Shown here one piece after another: positions 1 through 10,982 of a stretch of 64,000 bases of DNA; positions within the stretch are counted from its first letter, which is position 1, and each line of letters begins with the position of its first letter. Origin of the DNA: Carex sylvatica (lineage: Eukaryota; Streptophyta; Magnoliopsida; Poales; Cyperaceae); NCBI GenBank assembly GCA_964058845.1, contig CAXKVR010000052.1, positions 124,001 through 188,000 on the forward strand, in the 5' to 3' direction. Made by a program: the position numbers and the translations under genes. The notes beneath the pieces were generated by a model that worked only from the letters and a program-made list of their open reading frames with translations, had not been told where the DNA came from and ran no database searches.

Positions 1-1294
1 TTCAGATTGAGTGCTTTTAAGCAATGAAGTTGCCTGAAAATAAAAAATTTCATGCTAAATTTGCAGAATTGACGTTGTTGTAATTTGGAGGTGAAGCAAC
101 AAGGGGTGTGAGCTTACAATTTTGAGGGTTCAGATTCTTCAGAGGGTTCTGGAAGGGTGAAAGATAGGCGATGGACTCTTCAGAGGTGGCGGCCCAGGTG
201 GTGCTTCCGCGACCGTCTCTCCAGACTTCTATGACGGAAGGGAAGAGAGAAAGAGGCGATGTGGGGTTAGGCGAAGGGAAGGGTGAAAGAGAGAAAGAGG
301 CGAAATGTTACCGGAGAGAAATTTCATCTGTAAATTGAAGGGGTAAAATTGGAAATATGAAAATACATTTTTTATACAATATTTTTCTGAATAAATTTAA
401 TTAAATATGTATATTAAATGTACAAATGGGGCAATTTCATAATTTCAATGGTTTTAGGGTGGAAAATAAGAAATTTTGAGTTTTGAGGTGACAATTTGGT
501 GTTTTCCAAGTTTTGGGGTGGCAAATAATTTTTTTTTCCTATTTGAATCTATGTTGATGTTTGTGTTTGCTTGTTTGAGTATTAATTTAATTACTTAGTT
601 GAAATTGCTTGAATTATTCTTGGTTTACTGTTAGATGTACTGCAGCATCTTTCTTGTAATTTGGCATTGATATTTCTCTTAACCAGACTAAGTACATGAG
701 GTAGGTTTGTAAGCCGAGAGGTAAAACCAATTTTTTTTCGAGATATGAAACTTTCTATGCATCGAGAGATGGTGGATACCTTTAGTAAACCAAACAAGTA
801 ACTTAGATAGAATACCAACAAACGAGAGTTGAGGTTTAGAAACCTGAGATGGTAGAAATTACAATTCCAGTATCGTGTTTACTAAAGCCAACAAATGAGA
901 GTTGAGATTTAGAAACATTGGGTACGGTCAATAGAACCCTACACAAAGCTATCAATACAGAAATGAATGGCTGCTGTCTTAACTCGAGGCATGCGCCCCG
1001 CATCAGGTACCGAGATGTAGAATTGAAGATGAAATCAGAAATCTTGAAAACGTCTTTTTATTATTGATTGAAATCAAGTTTATTTACTTTCTTACAATTA
1101 ATTATTGTTATTGAATTGTTAGGATCATAAATACCCAAAATCAACATTTTCTAACTTCTAGTTTTTAATTAATTTAAGTAGAGTCCAGTTTAGATCTGAA
1201 CCGTCCCTGTGATCGATACCTGATAATATACTACGCGATAGGATTGCGCACTTGCAATCTGACTCGAAAGTGTATTTAAGGTTTAAAATGTATA
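1..1294. other. intergenic, no gene seen
   Basis: I find no convincing gene here. A purine-rich, GC-richer stretch at about 120-340 is followed by T-rich sequence to about 530 that resembles the worn end of a MULE-type element (it shares a 'ggtggcaaat...tttttttt' style of terminus with the inverted-repeat element near 10.0-10.8 kb). That resemblance is weak. The short reading frames at 591-821 and around 1250-1490 have no recognisable domain. Confidence 0.4.
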
Positions 1295-2120
1295 GTTTTC
1301 TACATAATTTTATCTTTCAAATGAGATCCATGATGACATACTTTCAAGTTGTCCATTGCACAAGTATTTATCTCTTATCAAGAAAGTATTCATCCTCGTT
1401 GTGCAAGTGCAAATATAAAAAATGGACACATCACTCATCCATCTTTTACACGTTTTTAGAGATGGTTTTTTTTCTCCGTTCAATCTAACCAATATTTCTC
1501 ACGATTTGTGAGAAATTTTGCAAATCTAAAACCATGAGCGTTTTCTACATAATTTTATCTTTCAAATAAGATCTATGATGACATACTTTCGAGTTATCCG
1601 TTGCACAAGTATTTATCTCTTATCGAGAAAATATTCATTCTTGTTGTGCAAGTGCAAATATAATAACTGGACACATCACTCATCCATCTTTTATACGTTT
1701 TTAGAGGTGAATTTTTTTTCTCCATTCAATATAACCAATATTTCTGACGATCTGTGATTAATTTTGCAAATCAAAAATCACAAACGTTTTCTACACAATT
1801 TTATCTTTCAAATGAGATCCATGATGACATACTTTCGAGTTGTCCGTTGCATAAGTATTCATTCTTTAGCGAGAAAGTATTTATTCTCGTTATGCAAGTG
1901 CAAATATAAAAACTGGACACATCACTTATCCATCTTTTACACATTTTTAGAGGTGAATTTTTTTTCTTCATTCAATCTAACCAATATTTCTGACGATCTG
2001 TGAGAAATTTTGCAAATAAAAAACCACGAACGTTTTCTACACAATTTTATCTTTCAAATGAGATCCATGATTACATACTTTCGAGTTGTCTGTTGCACAA
2101 GTATTAATATCTTGTCACGC
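1295..2120. repeat. 246-bp tandem repeat, about 3.4 copies
   Basis: The phrase gttttctacayaattttatc recurs at 1295, 1540, 1786 and 2032, giving periods of 245, 246 and 246 bp. Each unit also repeats the strings catgatgacatactttc, acatcactcatccatctttt and tgacgatctgtga. The fourth copy decays after about 2110, where related 'aagtattcat' strings continue to about 2200. The similar short reading frames in consecutive units are a by-product of the repetition and have no coding features. It looks like a small local satellite. Confidence 0.85.
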
Positions 2121-2478
2121 AAGTATTCATACATAAGATATAAAGTATTCATTCATACACGTTGAAATATTCATATCTAAGACATCAAGTATTCATTCGT
2201 ATGCCTCTATTTTTTTTTTCAAAATTTGTTTTTATTTACTTAGTACGAAGTGGTCTAATTCACCATTAATAAAGCTTTGTTCTTTGCAAAACTCGTTACT
2301 TCATGAGAAAGAAAAACATAGACATGAAAGAAATTAATTGCATCTACATATACAAAATTATTTTGATACGATCGACAGTAATGGATCTGACCCGGTAGAG
2401 ACGTGCTATAGTATTTATTCATACACGTTGAAGTATTCATTCCCGACAGAGGCGTGGTTGATTGGGATGGAGTGACGG

Positions 2479-2890
2479 ATGATCTCCGGCAGAACATTCG
2501 CTGAAGCAGGAGCAACAGTCATAGACGAAAAAAATCGAGGCGGGAGTGTAAGGGAGGGAGCTTATTGTATTTACCATTTCGAGGTGGGAGAGGGTGGGAG
2601 GGAGCTTATCAATAGAAAAACGAAGGCGGAGGAGGAGATGGGAGAGGGAGGTAGAGGCGGAGGTGAGGTGAGGTGTGAGAGGCGGAGGTGGGAGAGGGAG
2701 GTCGCAGAGGGAGGTCTGAGAGGTGGAGGTGGGAGAGGGAGGCGAAGGCGGAGGTGAAAGAGGAAGGTGGGAGAAGAAGATGGAGTTGAAAGAGAAAATT
2801 GGAGGTGGAAGAGGAAGGTGGGAGAAGAAGATGAAGGTGAAAGAAGAAATTAGAGGTGAAAGAGAAAGAGAGAAAGATGAAAGAAATAAA
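2479..2890. repeat. purine-rich GGAGGTGGGAGAGGGAG minisatellite
   Basis: The + strand is almost pure purine, with degenerate repeats of gaggcggaggtgggagagg grading into gaaagagaaagagag. The frame at 2479-2757 translates to a monotonous E/G/R string with no domain, so I treat it as non-coding. Such homopurine tracts can form triplex or non-B DNA, but nothing here shows a function. Confidence 0.6.
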
Positions 2891-3377
2891 AGTTGTTAGA
2901 AACGATAGTTATAGTTAAAGTAGAAAGTTAGTTGAGAATTGGATAGGTGAGAAAAATTATAATTATCCTAAATATTATTATTCTTATTAAAATCATGACA
3001 CCAGTGATATCTTATTAATGGAATTTAGAGTCTTGACTTCTATTTCTCTCAAAAAAAAAAGAGAAATGAGAAAAGAGAAATAAATTGGACGGTTAAAATC
3101 ATAAATGATGTGATATAGCTAATTATTTTGGGATTAATTCTTTTTAGCATTATAAACTTAACAAGTTTACTTGTATGATAGGAGAGTGAGAACTGTGAAT
3201 TGTCTTGGTATCAAACGTTATTTTTCATAGTCCATGAAGCAGTGTTGTAATTTAAGTTACTGTTTATTGCTAATTAATATCGTAAATTTAATGTAAGGTT
3301 TTCACCTTCAATGCAAATCGGTGGCAATGCTATTTTTTTCAAAAAACTAAATATTATAAATTTAATTTCAAATATTA

Positions 3378-4050
3378 ATTTAGCTGAAAGATATCTTTAT
3401 TTTGCTAGAGGATACTTATGTGTGATTTCTCCTTTACGGCAGAGAATTGCGTCACGAACATAAACGAGCACAAACTTAGTTTAATCAAACTAAATCAGCG
3501 GACTTCGTAGACCTACACAGTTTAGTTAAAAGAAAATTTCAAAATAACGTATGCAACATAGACACAATTTTTTAATTAAAGAAAAAAACAAAGCTGCAAA
3601 GCAATCACTTTCACCAGGGAAATATGAGATATCATGTGTTGGTCATAAGAAATGTCAAGGATAAGTTTCACGAGTTCGGTACGATCATAGAGAATTATAC
3701 ATCACCTCGGTAATTTCAGAGTTTCATGATGTAGAGCATAATTAGAACACAAAATCAATGATGTTAATGATGCATTTTAATTCTACTCTTTCAAATATCA
3801 ATATAACTAAAAGATATCCTTAGTTTATTAAGAAGATATTTATGTGAGATTTTCTGAATAAAAACAAATGGTTTACACTGGGATACGAACCTAAACGAGC
3901 GCAAACTTAATTTTATTTAGAAAAAAACGAGGTTGCAAAGCAATCACTTTCACCGGAAAATATCATATGCTGTTCATAAGAGATGCTAAGGATAAGTTTC
4001 ATGAGTTAGGTAATCATAGAACATTATATATAACCCCAGTAATATCAGAT
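3378..4050. repeat. two diverged copies of a ~350-bp segment
   Basis: Two stretches (about 3378-3730 and 3795-4050) share blocks in the same order: aaagatatc, the 'aaacgagc.caaacttaatt' block, gcaaagcaatcactttcacc and aaggataagtttca. The spacing is about 420 bp. The second copy is shorter. There is no coding potential. It is an old tandem duplication of unknown origin. Confidence 0.65.
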
Positions 4051-4319
4051 TTCTGGAAAAGAATGACATCAGTTTGTCCTTTCTGATCCAAACATTGTAA
4101 CACCACGTAAGCTTTAAAAAAGATAATAACGAAGTTATGAATAACGATAAAATAAGAATTGTATAATATAAACTATCGTCTAGTGTTTTCTATGAAAATT
4201 CCGTGGGACGAATTTACCAAGTTAAATGGACAGATTTGATATTCACTTTGCGAATATTTTAGGCGGAATTTCTATATAAATTCATTTGGAATTCCAAAAT
4301 TATATATACATACACAGAG

Positions 4320-4716
4320 GAGAGTTCAAATGTCTCTATTTTTTGTGCTATTATGTCTTTATTTTTTAAAATTTTAATAACTCAAAATTTTAAACTTAAA
4401 TGTCAAAATAAAATTATTAGATATGATCTATATCATTCTATTTATGCATATGTAAAATATTATAGCATTTTAACTTTATTTTAATTGTCATCAAAAAATT
4501 ATAAAATAATGTACTAATGTGGATAATTTTTAGATGTTTATTTTTTAACTTATTAATTTACATAAAAATAAAATTCAAATGTGATAATATTTTATGAGTA
4601 TATACAGAAAATAACGTAAATCACATATAATGATTTTATTTTAATATTTATAATTTAAATTTTAAGTTATTGAAGTTTTTAAAAATGGAGACATAATGAA
4701 AAACATTTGAACACTC
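4320..4716. mobile_element. foldback MITE, ~400 bp
   Basis: The ends are inverted repeats. The left end reads GAGTTCAAATGTCTC and then a 'attatgtct..attttttaaaa' stretch; the right end reads the complement, ending in CATTTGAACACTC. The interior is over 80% A+T and has no reading frame. The flanks are TA/ATAC simple sequence, so the target-site duplication cannot be defined. The superfamily is not certain. Confidence 0.6.
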
Positions 4717-5244
4717 ATATATATATAGAGTGCGCGCGCTTGGTAGCTAACATCAAAGATTTTTCAAAAAAGAGAGACAGATATGGTGAATTGCAAAGTA
4801 AGGATGAGGAACAAAATGTGGAATGAGGAACCTCAATTAAAAAGCATCTAGGTTAGGGGAGAGATGAATGGTATATTGATTAATACAATTTTTATAATAT
4901 TTAAATAAAAGATAAAAATAGATAAATGGGGATTACGGAACAGCCACATAAATTCAATAAACACATCACATCAGATAATGGTAGCCAAGAGCCATCACAA
5001 CAGTATCACAACTACAAAATAACAAGATACAAATTAAAATATAATATTCTTGGATTAACTAAAAAGAGAGCCTGGTCTCGGCCGAAGTTCTACAGCCCAG
5101 TGTGATAAACCCTTACCGCTAACAAAAAAAAATTCAACCAATCAGCGTAACTTCTGAATAGAACACATCTTAGAGAGAGAGAGAGAGAGAGAGACTAAAG
5201 AAACTAAAAATGGAAGTAGCAGAGCAAACAAAGCCACTAGATGC

Positions 5245-7693
5245 TTAGAAGAAAGGAGGGAGAATAACCCAGCGTCTCGGGTACTTTGGCCGGCCTTCTT
5301 TTCCGTCAAATAGCTGCATTTGAAAACATAAAAATTACCAATGGAGATCCAGAGTAACAGAAATTATTTTATTCCCACAAAAATGTTGAGGACTTCAAGT
5401 ACTACATGAGAACACATCAAAAACCTTGATAAATCAAACAATGCAATTTCATGTTTTTGGTATTTCCCTAGACAGCCAATTACATTGCCTCATCATTTAT
5501 GCCAGAGATACATTGAGGAACAATTCAGGCATCTTTCGATTAGACTGGCGAGGGAGAGGGATAGCATTACAGCTTATTAATTATCAGTTCTTTATGGGTC
5601 ATGTGATATTTCCAATTTTTCAGTTTATTAATTAACAGTTATTTATGGGTCATGTAATATTTCCAATTTTTCTGGTCAGGCATGGTACCTTTCAGTTTCA
5701 CAATTGAATATGTATACATTTTAAGGTTTTGCAGGGGAGGCAACAACAATGGCACAGGACAAATGTGTCATGCATTGAGCAGGCAATAAAAACGACACAA
5801 TTACTTTGTACCAAAAAAAAGCTGATAACATGGGCAATAGGTACCGACCCCAGTTGATGTGTCCCTCCTGGGCCTTTTTAAAAAGTTTCACAAAAGCCAG
5901 TTTTGAAACCAATATAGATACAATCAAATACTGAACAAAAAACACCAAAATCCAGAAGAAAAAAAACTTTATTTTACCTTCCTGAGGCGGCGGTGTTTCC
6001 CCATGGCCCAATTGGTCATGATTGATGCAGCCACCACAAGAAAAACGTACCCTGCAACTGTCTGTGTGGCAATGTTGAACCCGAGCCACTGGTATATCTC
6101 TGTTGTGTAATTGGCACAAGTGACAATATTGAACAGGAAACCTTTTGGTATCTGGTAGCCCCCATTACCACTGGGACTTCTCAGACTCCTCAGAATTATG
6201 TGGCAGTAGAAGTTTGCCACTTGGCAGAGCAAGCCAAATGCAAATCCTATTTTCCACTGAGTCTCACCCACGGGTGTGTAGAGTGGGTGGTTCACATAAT
6301 ATGCGATGTATGCACCAAAGGTCCAGTAATATAAGCAGTTGCGAAATACATTGGAGAGAGGTGAGGTGGCGTGGCTGAACCGGTGAACGAAAAAGGTCTC
6401 AAGAATTCTCTTGGAGTAATGGAGGCACCAGTAGTACATGGCATAAGTCTGTACCGGGTGGATGGTACGGTCAGTATCAGCATACCCGAAGTATTTGTAA
6501 AGAGGCAAGTAGTAGAAGAGGGGGTAGATGACCAAGGGGCCCAGGTACTCAAAGAAGAAGAGGGTGCGGTATGAGACTTGTGGGCCCAGGTCCTTGAATA
6601 CCACAGTTAAATTGTCAGATTTACCCTTCTCACAGTAGTCCAACAGCTTGGATTTTGGGTTGAGAGCTACGGGTTTGGCCGACCCACCCGGTTTTACTGG
6701 GAGAGTTAGCCTCTGTCTAGAGGGATAGTATTTCTTGGCTGTCATATGAAAAGTACATTAAAGTGAGATCATGGAATGAAAATCATGTGCATGAAAAAAT
6801 GTTACATATTGTTTAGCGCTTAAATAAGCAAACGATTTCCCCGTGCTTTGCAAAAAGTTACTATCTGAAAACATGTCCGCATGAAATGAAATAACATGAA
6901 ATGAAATTATGAGGATTGGTCACTCTTTTTCAATAACACTACTTTTGACCTTGTCAGAAGAAAACTGTCGCTTTCAAAAGTAGGAAAACATCAATTCATA
7001 GGCAAGTATATTTACTACCAGACATACTGATTTCATTACAGTTGATCAGGATTTATGAGTTCAGGAACCAAACCACTTTTCTCAATAAAATTAGTAGTGT
7101 TAGTCTAGTTTATATCATTACCGTTCTGCAAGACTAATTGTAAATAATTAATTTAAGTATATCAAAAACCCAAATAAATTTTTTTTTTTTGAGATAAAAA
7201 CCCAAATAATTGTGCAGACAGCCAGATTCACCCAATCTTTGGCAAACTAATATAATGCCTTTAAAAGGCAGTAATAGACAGAGGAACCAAATTACCCAGA
7301 TTAATAACGCATATCTGAAAATTACAAATTCTCTCTCTGAAAGGCAGATAGCTTACTCAGTCACTCACAAAAAGAGAAATTAGCAATTCATACTTCATAT
7401 TTTTGTCAGTATTTGTACTTACTTCGGGCATGGATTTTCTCTTGGAGATCCTTGACGGTTGCCTGCGATCACGCCAGAACAGTATAAATCAATCAGTTAT
7501 CTTCATAACTCCAAACACACACACACACAGAGACCAACTCAACTCCCTACCTAAACAGACATGAAAATGATCCCGAAATTGGAGAGAAAATTGGCAAGTA
7601 AAAACACGAAAGAATGAGAATTACCGACTCCTCAAGCTCGATTCCGCCTTTGACTACCTCACGGCCGCTACGCGACACCAGCGTCACCTTCAT
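5245..7693 (-). CDS. ECR (CER10): very-long-chain (3R/2E) enoyl-CoA reductase, ECR
   Basis: This is the last enzyme of the ER fatty-acid elongase cycle. It reduces trans-2-enoyl-CoA to acyl-CoA with NADPH to make very-long-chain acyl chains for wax, cutin, sphingolipid and seed oil. There are four coding exons: 7625-7693, 7423-7462, 5978-6738 and 5245-5313. All have GT-AG splice sites and the phases agree, giving 312 residues; plant family members are about 310. The N-terminus ([13 protein letters not shown]...) is the ubiquitin-like region. The C-terminal half is a steroid-5-alpha-reductase-type membrane domain with several hydrophobic helices and the conserved strings [22 protein letters not shown] and NFYCHI, then [16 protein letters not shown]. 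The protein ends in [10 protein letters not shown]. The start is the first ATG, just after a short leader. The fused reading frame at 5978-6745 is only exon 3. It looks intact and functional. Identification is from family knowledge. Confidence 0.96.
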
Positions 7694-8165
7694 CTCGTTC
7701 GAGCTATGTAGAACAACAAAGCGGTACCAAGGAGATCAATGAAGAGAGAGAAAACAAATCTCTCACTCAGACCGCGAGGCAGAGAGAGAGAGAGAGGGGA
7801 ATCGAATGGAGGACAGTTGAGTAGCAGCAGCCCATAAAACGGTCTTTTATTAGAAGAGGATACGGATTCAGCTTTAGTGGGCCCAGGTAGTAGAGCGTTG
7901 GCCGGCCCAGTGTAATAAAAGAACTGTGCCTCTCATCTCCATTTCCTTAACACACGAGCTATTCCATATTCATTTAACTCTACGTCTACATTACCTCAAA
8001 AACAGAGGAGAACAAGAGCAATTAAAGCTGGAGGCTCCTCGCGGTTGAGTACAGTAATAGCCAGTCTACTTCTCAAATCTTATAAACACCCGGTTCATAA
8101 TTCTTTCAGTCACTGACTCAGGGTGTTTCAACTGTAGATTAGACTTCGGTGTAAGCAGGAAAGGT
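7694..8165 (-). promoter_or_regulatory. 5' leader and promoter region of ECR
   Basis: Upstream of the ECR ATG lies a CT/GA-rich leader with an (AG)n run at about 7780-7797, typical of plant 5' UTRs. Further up are GGCCCA/TGGGCC-type motifs at about 7878-7885 and 7903-7910, which match the site II elements common in plant housekeeping promoters. At 8150-8165 a strong splice-donor-like GGAAAGGTATGT occurs on the + strand, which could belong to a divergent non-coding transcript. That last point is inference only. Confidence 0.4.
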
Positions 8166-8476
8166 ATGTGAACTAATTTGGTGTAGTTGGGAGTAGGAGA
8201 CCGAACAAAACAAACCAGTCCGGGTACCGATCGGGAGCGGTCAGTAAAGAGCTCTATCGCGTACGGAATTTAAATTGAAAATTAAAATCTCTCGATTATA
8301 TTTTTTAGTACTTATTTTTGCAAGCTGTTGTTCACTTCGTAACTGTTATCGACTAGTTCTGTGCCTATCTTTCTCCAACTGAATTTTATTTTTTTCATAT
8401 TTGGAAAAGGACGGATTCTGATTCTATTCTCGGTTCCATCGATTTTAGTATTGTAGCGATAAATAAATTTCATCTT

Positions 8477-8549
8477 ACAATTTTATATGGATTCATCCCA
8501 CTCAGATTGCGTTTTCGTTGTATTGTAAGATGAATCCATATAAAATTGT
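8477..8549. repeat. 20-bp perfect inverted repeat (hairpin)
   Basis: CAATTTTATATGGATTCATC at about 8478-8497 is followed by its exact complement at about 8529-8548, with a loop of about 31 nt. The 10-mer CATCTTACAA/TTGTAAGATG also recurs in rearranged order beside the arms. No duplication or gene context explains it. Confidence 0.6.
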
Positions 8550-8851
8550 TCTATGCTTTGGATCGGTGCTGGCTTCCAAAGAGATGACGGACTCATCCAC
8601 ACGTTTTCTCCGGCAACAAGAAATTCAACTTGGATTTTCTTCCTTTTTCAGAAAAATACGATTTTATTATTTAAATTGAGTTGTACGATTGAAAAATGAA
8701 CGGACTAGATTCATCTAAAAGAGCCATTCCGAATTATAAATCGAGTCAACTTGATTCGTTTGTTTTAAATTTTTTAAGTCGTACGAATTGAATTAAAATA
8801 GTAAAATCCTGATTTATTTATTTTATAGAAAGAGTAGTATATACAGGACAA

Positions 8852-9322
8852 GGAAATTATAAGGCGTATCGAAAACACAAGAAAAAACAGAGATCAGCCA
8901 CAATTGACATGAGATGAAGCAGTAAAAAGTGACTTGAAAGAATATAATGTATCTAAGGAGTGGGTCTCGGATAGGAGCGTGTGGAAGCTAGCAATTCACG
9001 TATTAGAACTATGACTCAGTAGTAGTTAGAAATTATTTAGGGAAAGTATTATAGGTCTTAGATGATAGGATTAGAAATTTGGAGTCGAGAATGTGAGCTT
9101 AGGACTTTGACTCCTATGATTGATAGTTTAAGTAAAATATAGTTAATATTAGGTATTAGTATTATTACTATCACTATTATTTTCACTTTCACTTTTATTT
9201 TATTATTTTTATTTTTATTACTATTTTATTATTACTTATCTTTATTTTATGATTGTGATTGGGTTTCATTTCTAGCCTACTACAATTTGTTTGGAACTAA
9301 AGGCTTGGTTGTTGTTGTTGTT
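8852..9322 (+). mobile_element. 5'-truncated LINE (non-LTR) 3' tail with target-site duplication
   Basis: This 471-bp insertion matches the 3' end of the LINE at 19.5-20.5 kb (which lies on the other strand) and of the one at 36.2-37.6 kb. It shares the 'cacaagaaaaaacagagatcagcc' region, an ATT/TTA-rich stretch and a terminal (GTT)n tail. It is flanked by TAGTATATACAGGACAA (8835-8851) and TAGCATATACAGGACAA (9324-9340 with one mismatch), an about 17-bp target-site duplication. It keeps only the last codons and the 3' UTR of the element. Severe 5' truncation, variable-length duplications and a TTG tail are all typical of LINE insertion. Confidence 0.85.
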
Positions 9323-10008
9323 GTAGCATATACAGGACAATACAATAAAAAAAATTGCATTAATAATAATTTTACTTCTCAATAAAAGCCAACACAATAT
9401 TTATAAAAAAAATTAAGATTATAAATATGTTTCCATGATTTATATAGATTATACATTAAATTCGATCTAATTTAAAAATCCCTTATTCATCCATCAAATG
9501 TTTTGAAATGTTGGTGTTTAATTTTATTAACAGTGTCAGCAATCAAATTATATCAAATACAATACACAGTCTATGTGATTGTAAATTAAATAAAGTGCAC
9601 ATATAACTTCATTTTTCAGTTTAAATAGCTATACTTGTTCGGGATAGTAACAGCATTGTGAAAATCAATGTCGGACAGGGTGGACTCAGAATTTTTGTCA
9701 AGAGGCAAAAAAATATCGATTCGGATTTAAATAACTTATCGAATTTAAACCCATTAAGTAAATGAGTACTCGATAAAATTAAGTAATCGGATTATTAAAT
9801 CAATTTGATTATCAGTATATTTCTTTCTACATCCAAAGTTAACTATCCCGTTTATATACAATAAAATATATCTACGCTTGTGTGTTATTATATTTCAGAT
9901 TGTGATTCCAGGGTATTAAATTTAATTTTAATTATCACATCAACATCATCTCTTGTTTGAGATGCTGGGCTTCACTTTTAGCATCAGTACATTAAATTTT
10001 TTTAGGGA

Positions 10009-10770
10009 GAAGGGAGAATTTTATAAATACCACTCAAAAACTGTAAAATTACGTATTTATCATCCAAATTTTTGTAATTACATATTTATCATCTAAAAAT
10101 CTAATAATTCACATATTTACCCAATCAATAAAAAAATGAGATTAATTAAGTTTACTGTTATATAAAAAAAGTTTATTTAGTCTCTTTCCCTTCTCTACCC
10201 TTTCCTCTTCTACACATATATTTACCTCCCGCCCTTTTTGGCATAGCTTTCCCTTTTCTGCTGAAACTCTCTCCTCATCTCGTCTCTCTCGCTGAAACTC
10301 AGAGAAAAGAGGACAACATACTCAAAGATTAGAATTTTAGCCCCAGCTTGATCGTCTAAAAACAATGTAACAACTCCACATTTTTCAACATAACAACTCT
10401 AACTGAATTCGATGTTGATACGCAAGTACGCAACCCATTATCAAAGTAGTAACTGAGTTTGAGAATCTACGTTTAGTTACTGGCTCAGTTTGGATTATAT
10501 GTTTTTAATCTCTTATATTGGGTATAAAGGAGAACAGATCTAAGGAAAAAAAAAGATAGAGTATTAAGTTAATCCTTAATTAATTATAGTTTTAAAAATA
10601 TTAAACACAATTAATCTGAGGTTTGGGTATATTTTATATATACTAAAGTTATATTGGGTAAATTTGTGAGTTATTAGATTTTTAGATGGTAAATGTATAA
10701 TTATAGAAATTTGGATGATAAATACGTAATTTCACAGTTTTTGAGTGGTATATATGAAATTCTCTTTTTT
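10009..10770. mobile_element. non-autonomous element with ~120-bp inverted ends (MULE-like)
   Basis: The left arm (about 10014-10130: GAGAATTTTATAAATACCAC, then 'aaaactgtaaaattacgtatttatcatcc...') is matched in inverse by the right arm (about 10640-10765). The match includes ttttgagtggtat, tgataaatacgtaatttcac and gggtaaatttgtgagttatt. The interior (10180-10540) is richer in C/T and unlike the arms, and has no intact frame. Long inverted ends with an unrelated interior suggest a Mutator-like element. The flanks are T-rich, so I could not fix a 9-bp duplication. It ends about 210 bp upstream of the ATG of the gene at 10983. Confidence 0.65.
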
Positions 10771-10982
10771 TTTTTAATTCCAAATATTTATTTTTTGAGA
10801 TTCCGGGCTTCACTTTTCTAGCGAGGCTTTCTGACAGGCTTAGCTTAAGAGCAGAAACTAATACCTAGATCCAGATATTGCAAGGAAGAGAAATAATAAA
10901 GGTCCTTAAAAGCCCTTTCCAGCCCGTCAAAATTTGAAATTTGAAACTCTCGCCTCCGCTACCAGGCACCAATTCCACCACC

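Noticed and set aside
1252..2003. Three similar short frames in a row, as if a tandem gene family
   Set aside because: They are one 246-bp satellite unit read repeatedly; no start context, domain or termination logic.
2479..2757. 92-codon Glu/Gly/Arg frame
   Set aside because: Pure product of a GA-rich minisatellite, with no sequence complexity.
6145..6574. Frames on the + strand across ECR exon 3
   Set aside because: Antisense shadows of a conserved membrane-protein exon.
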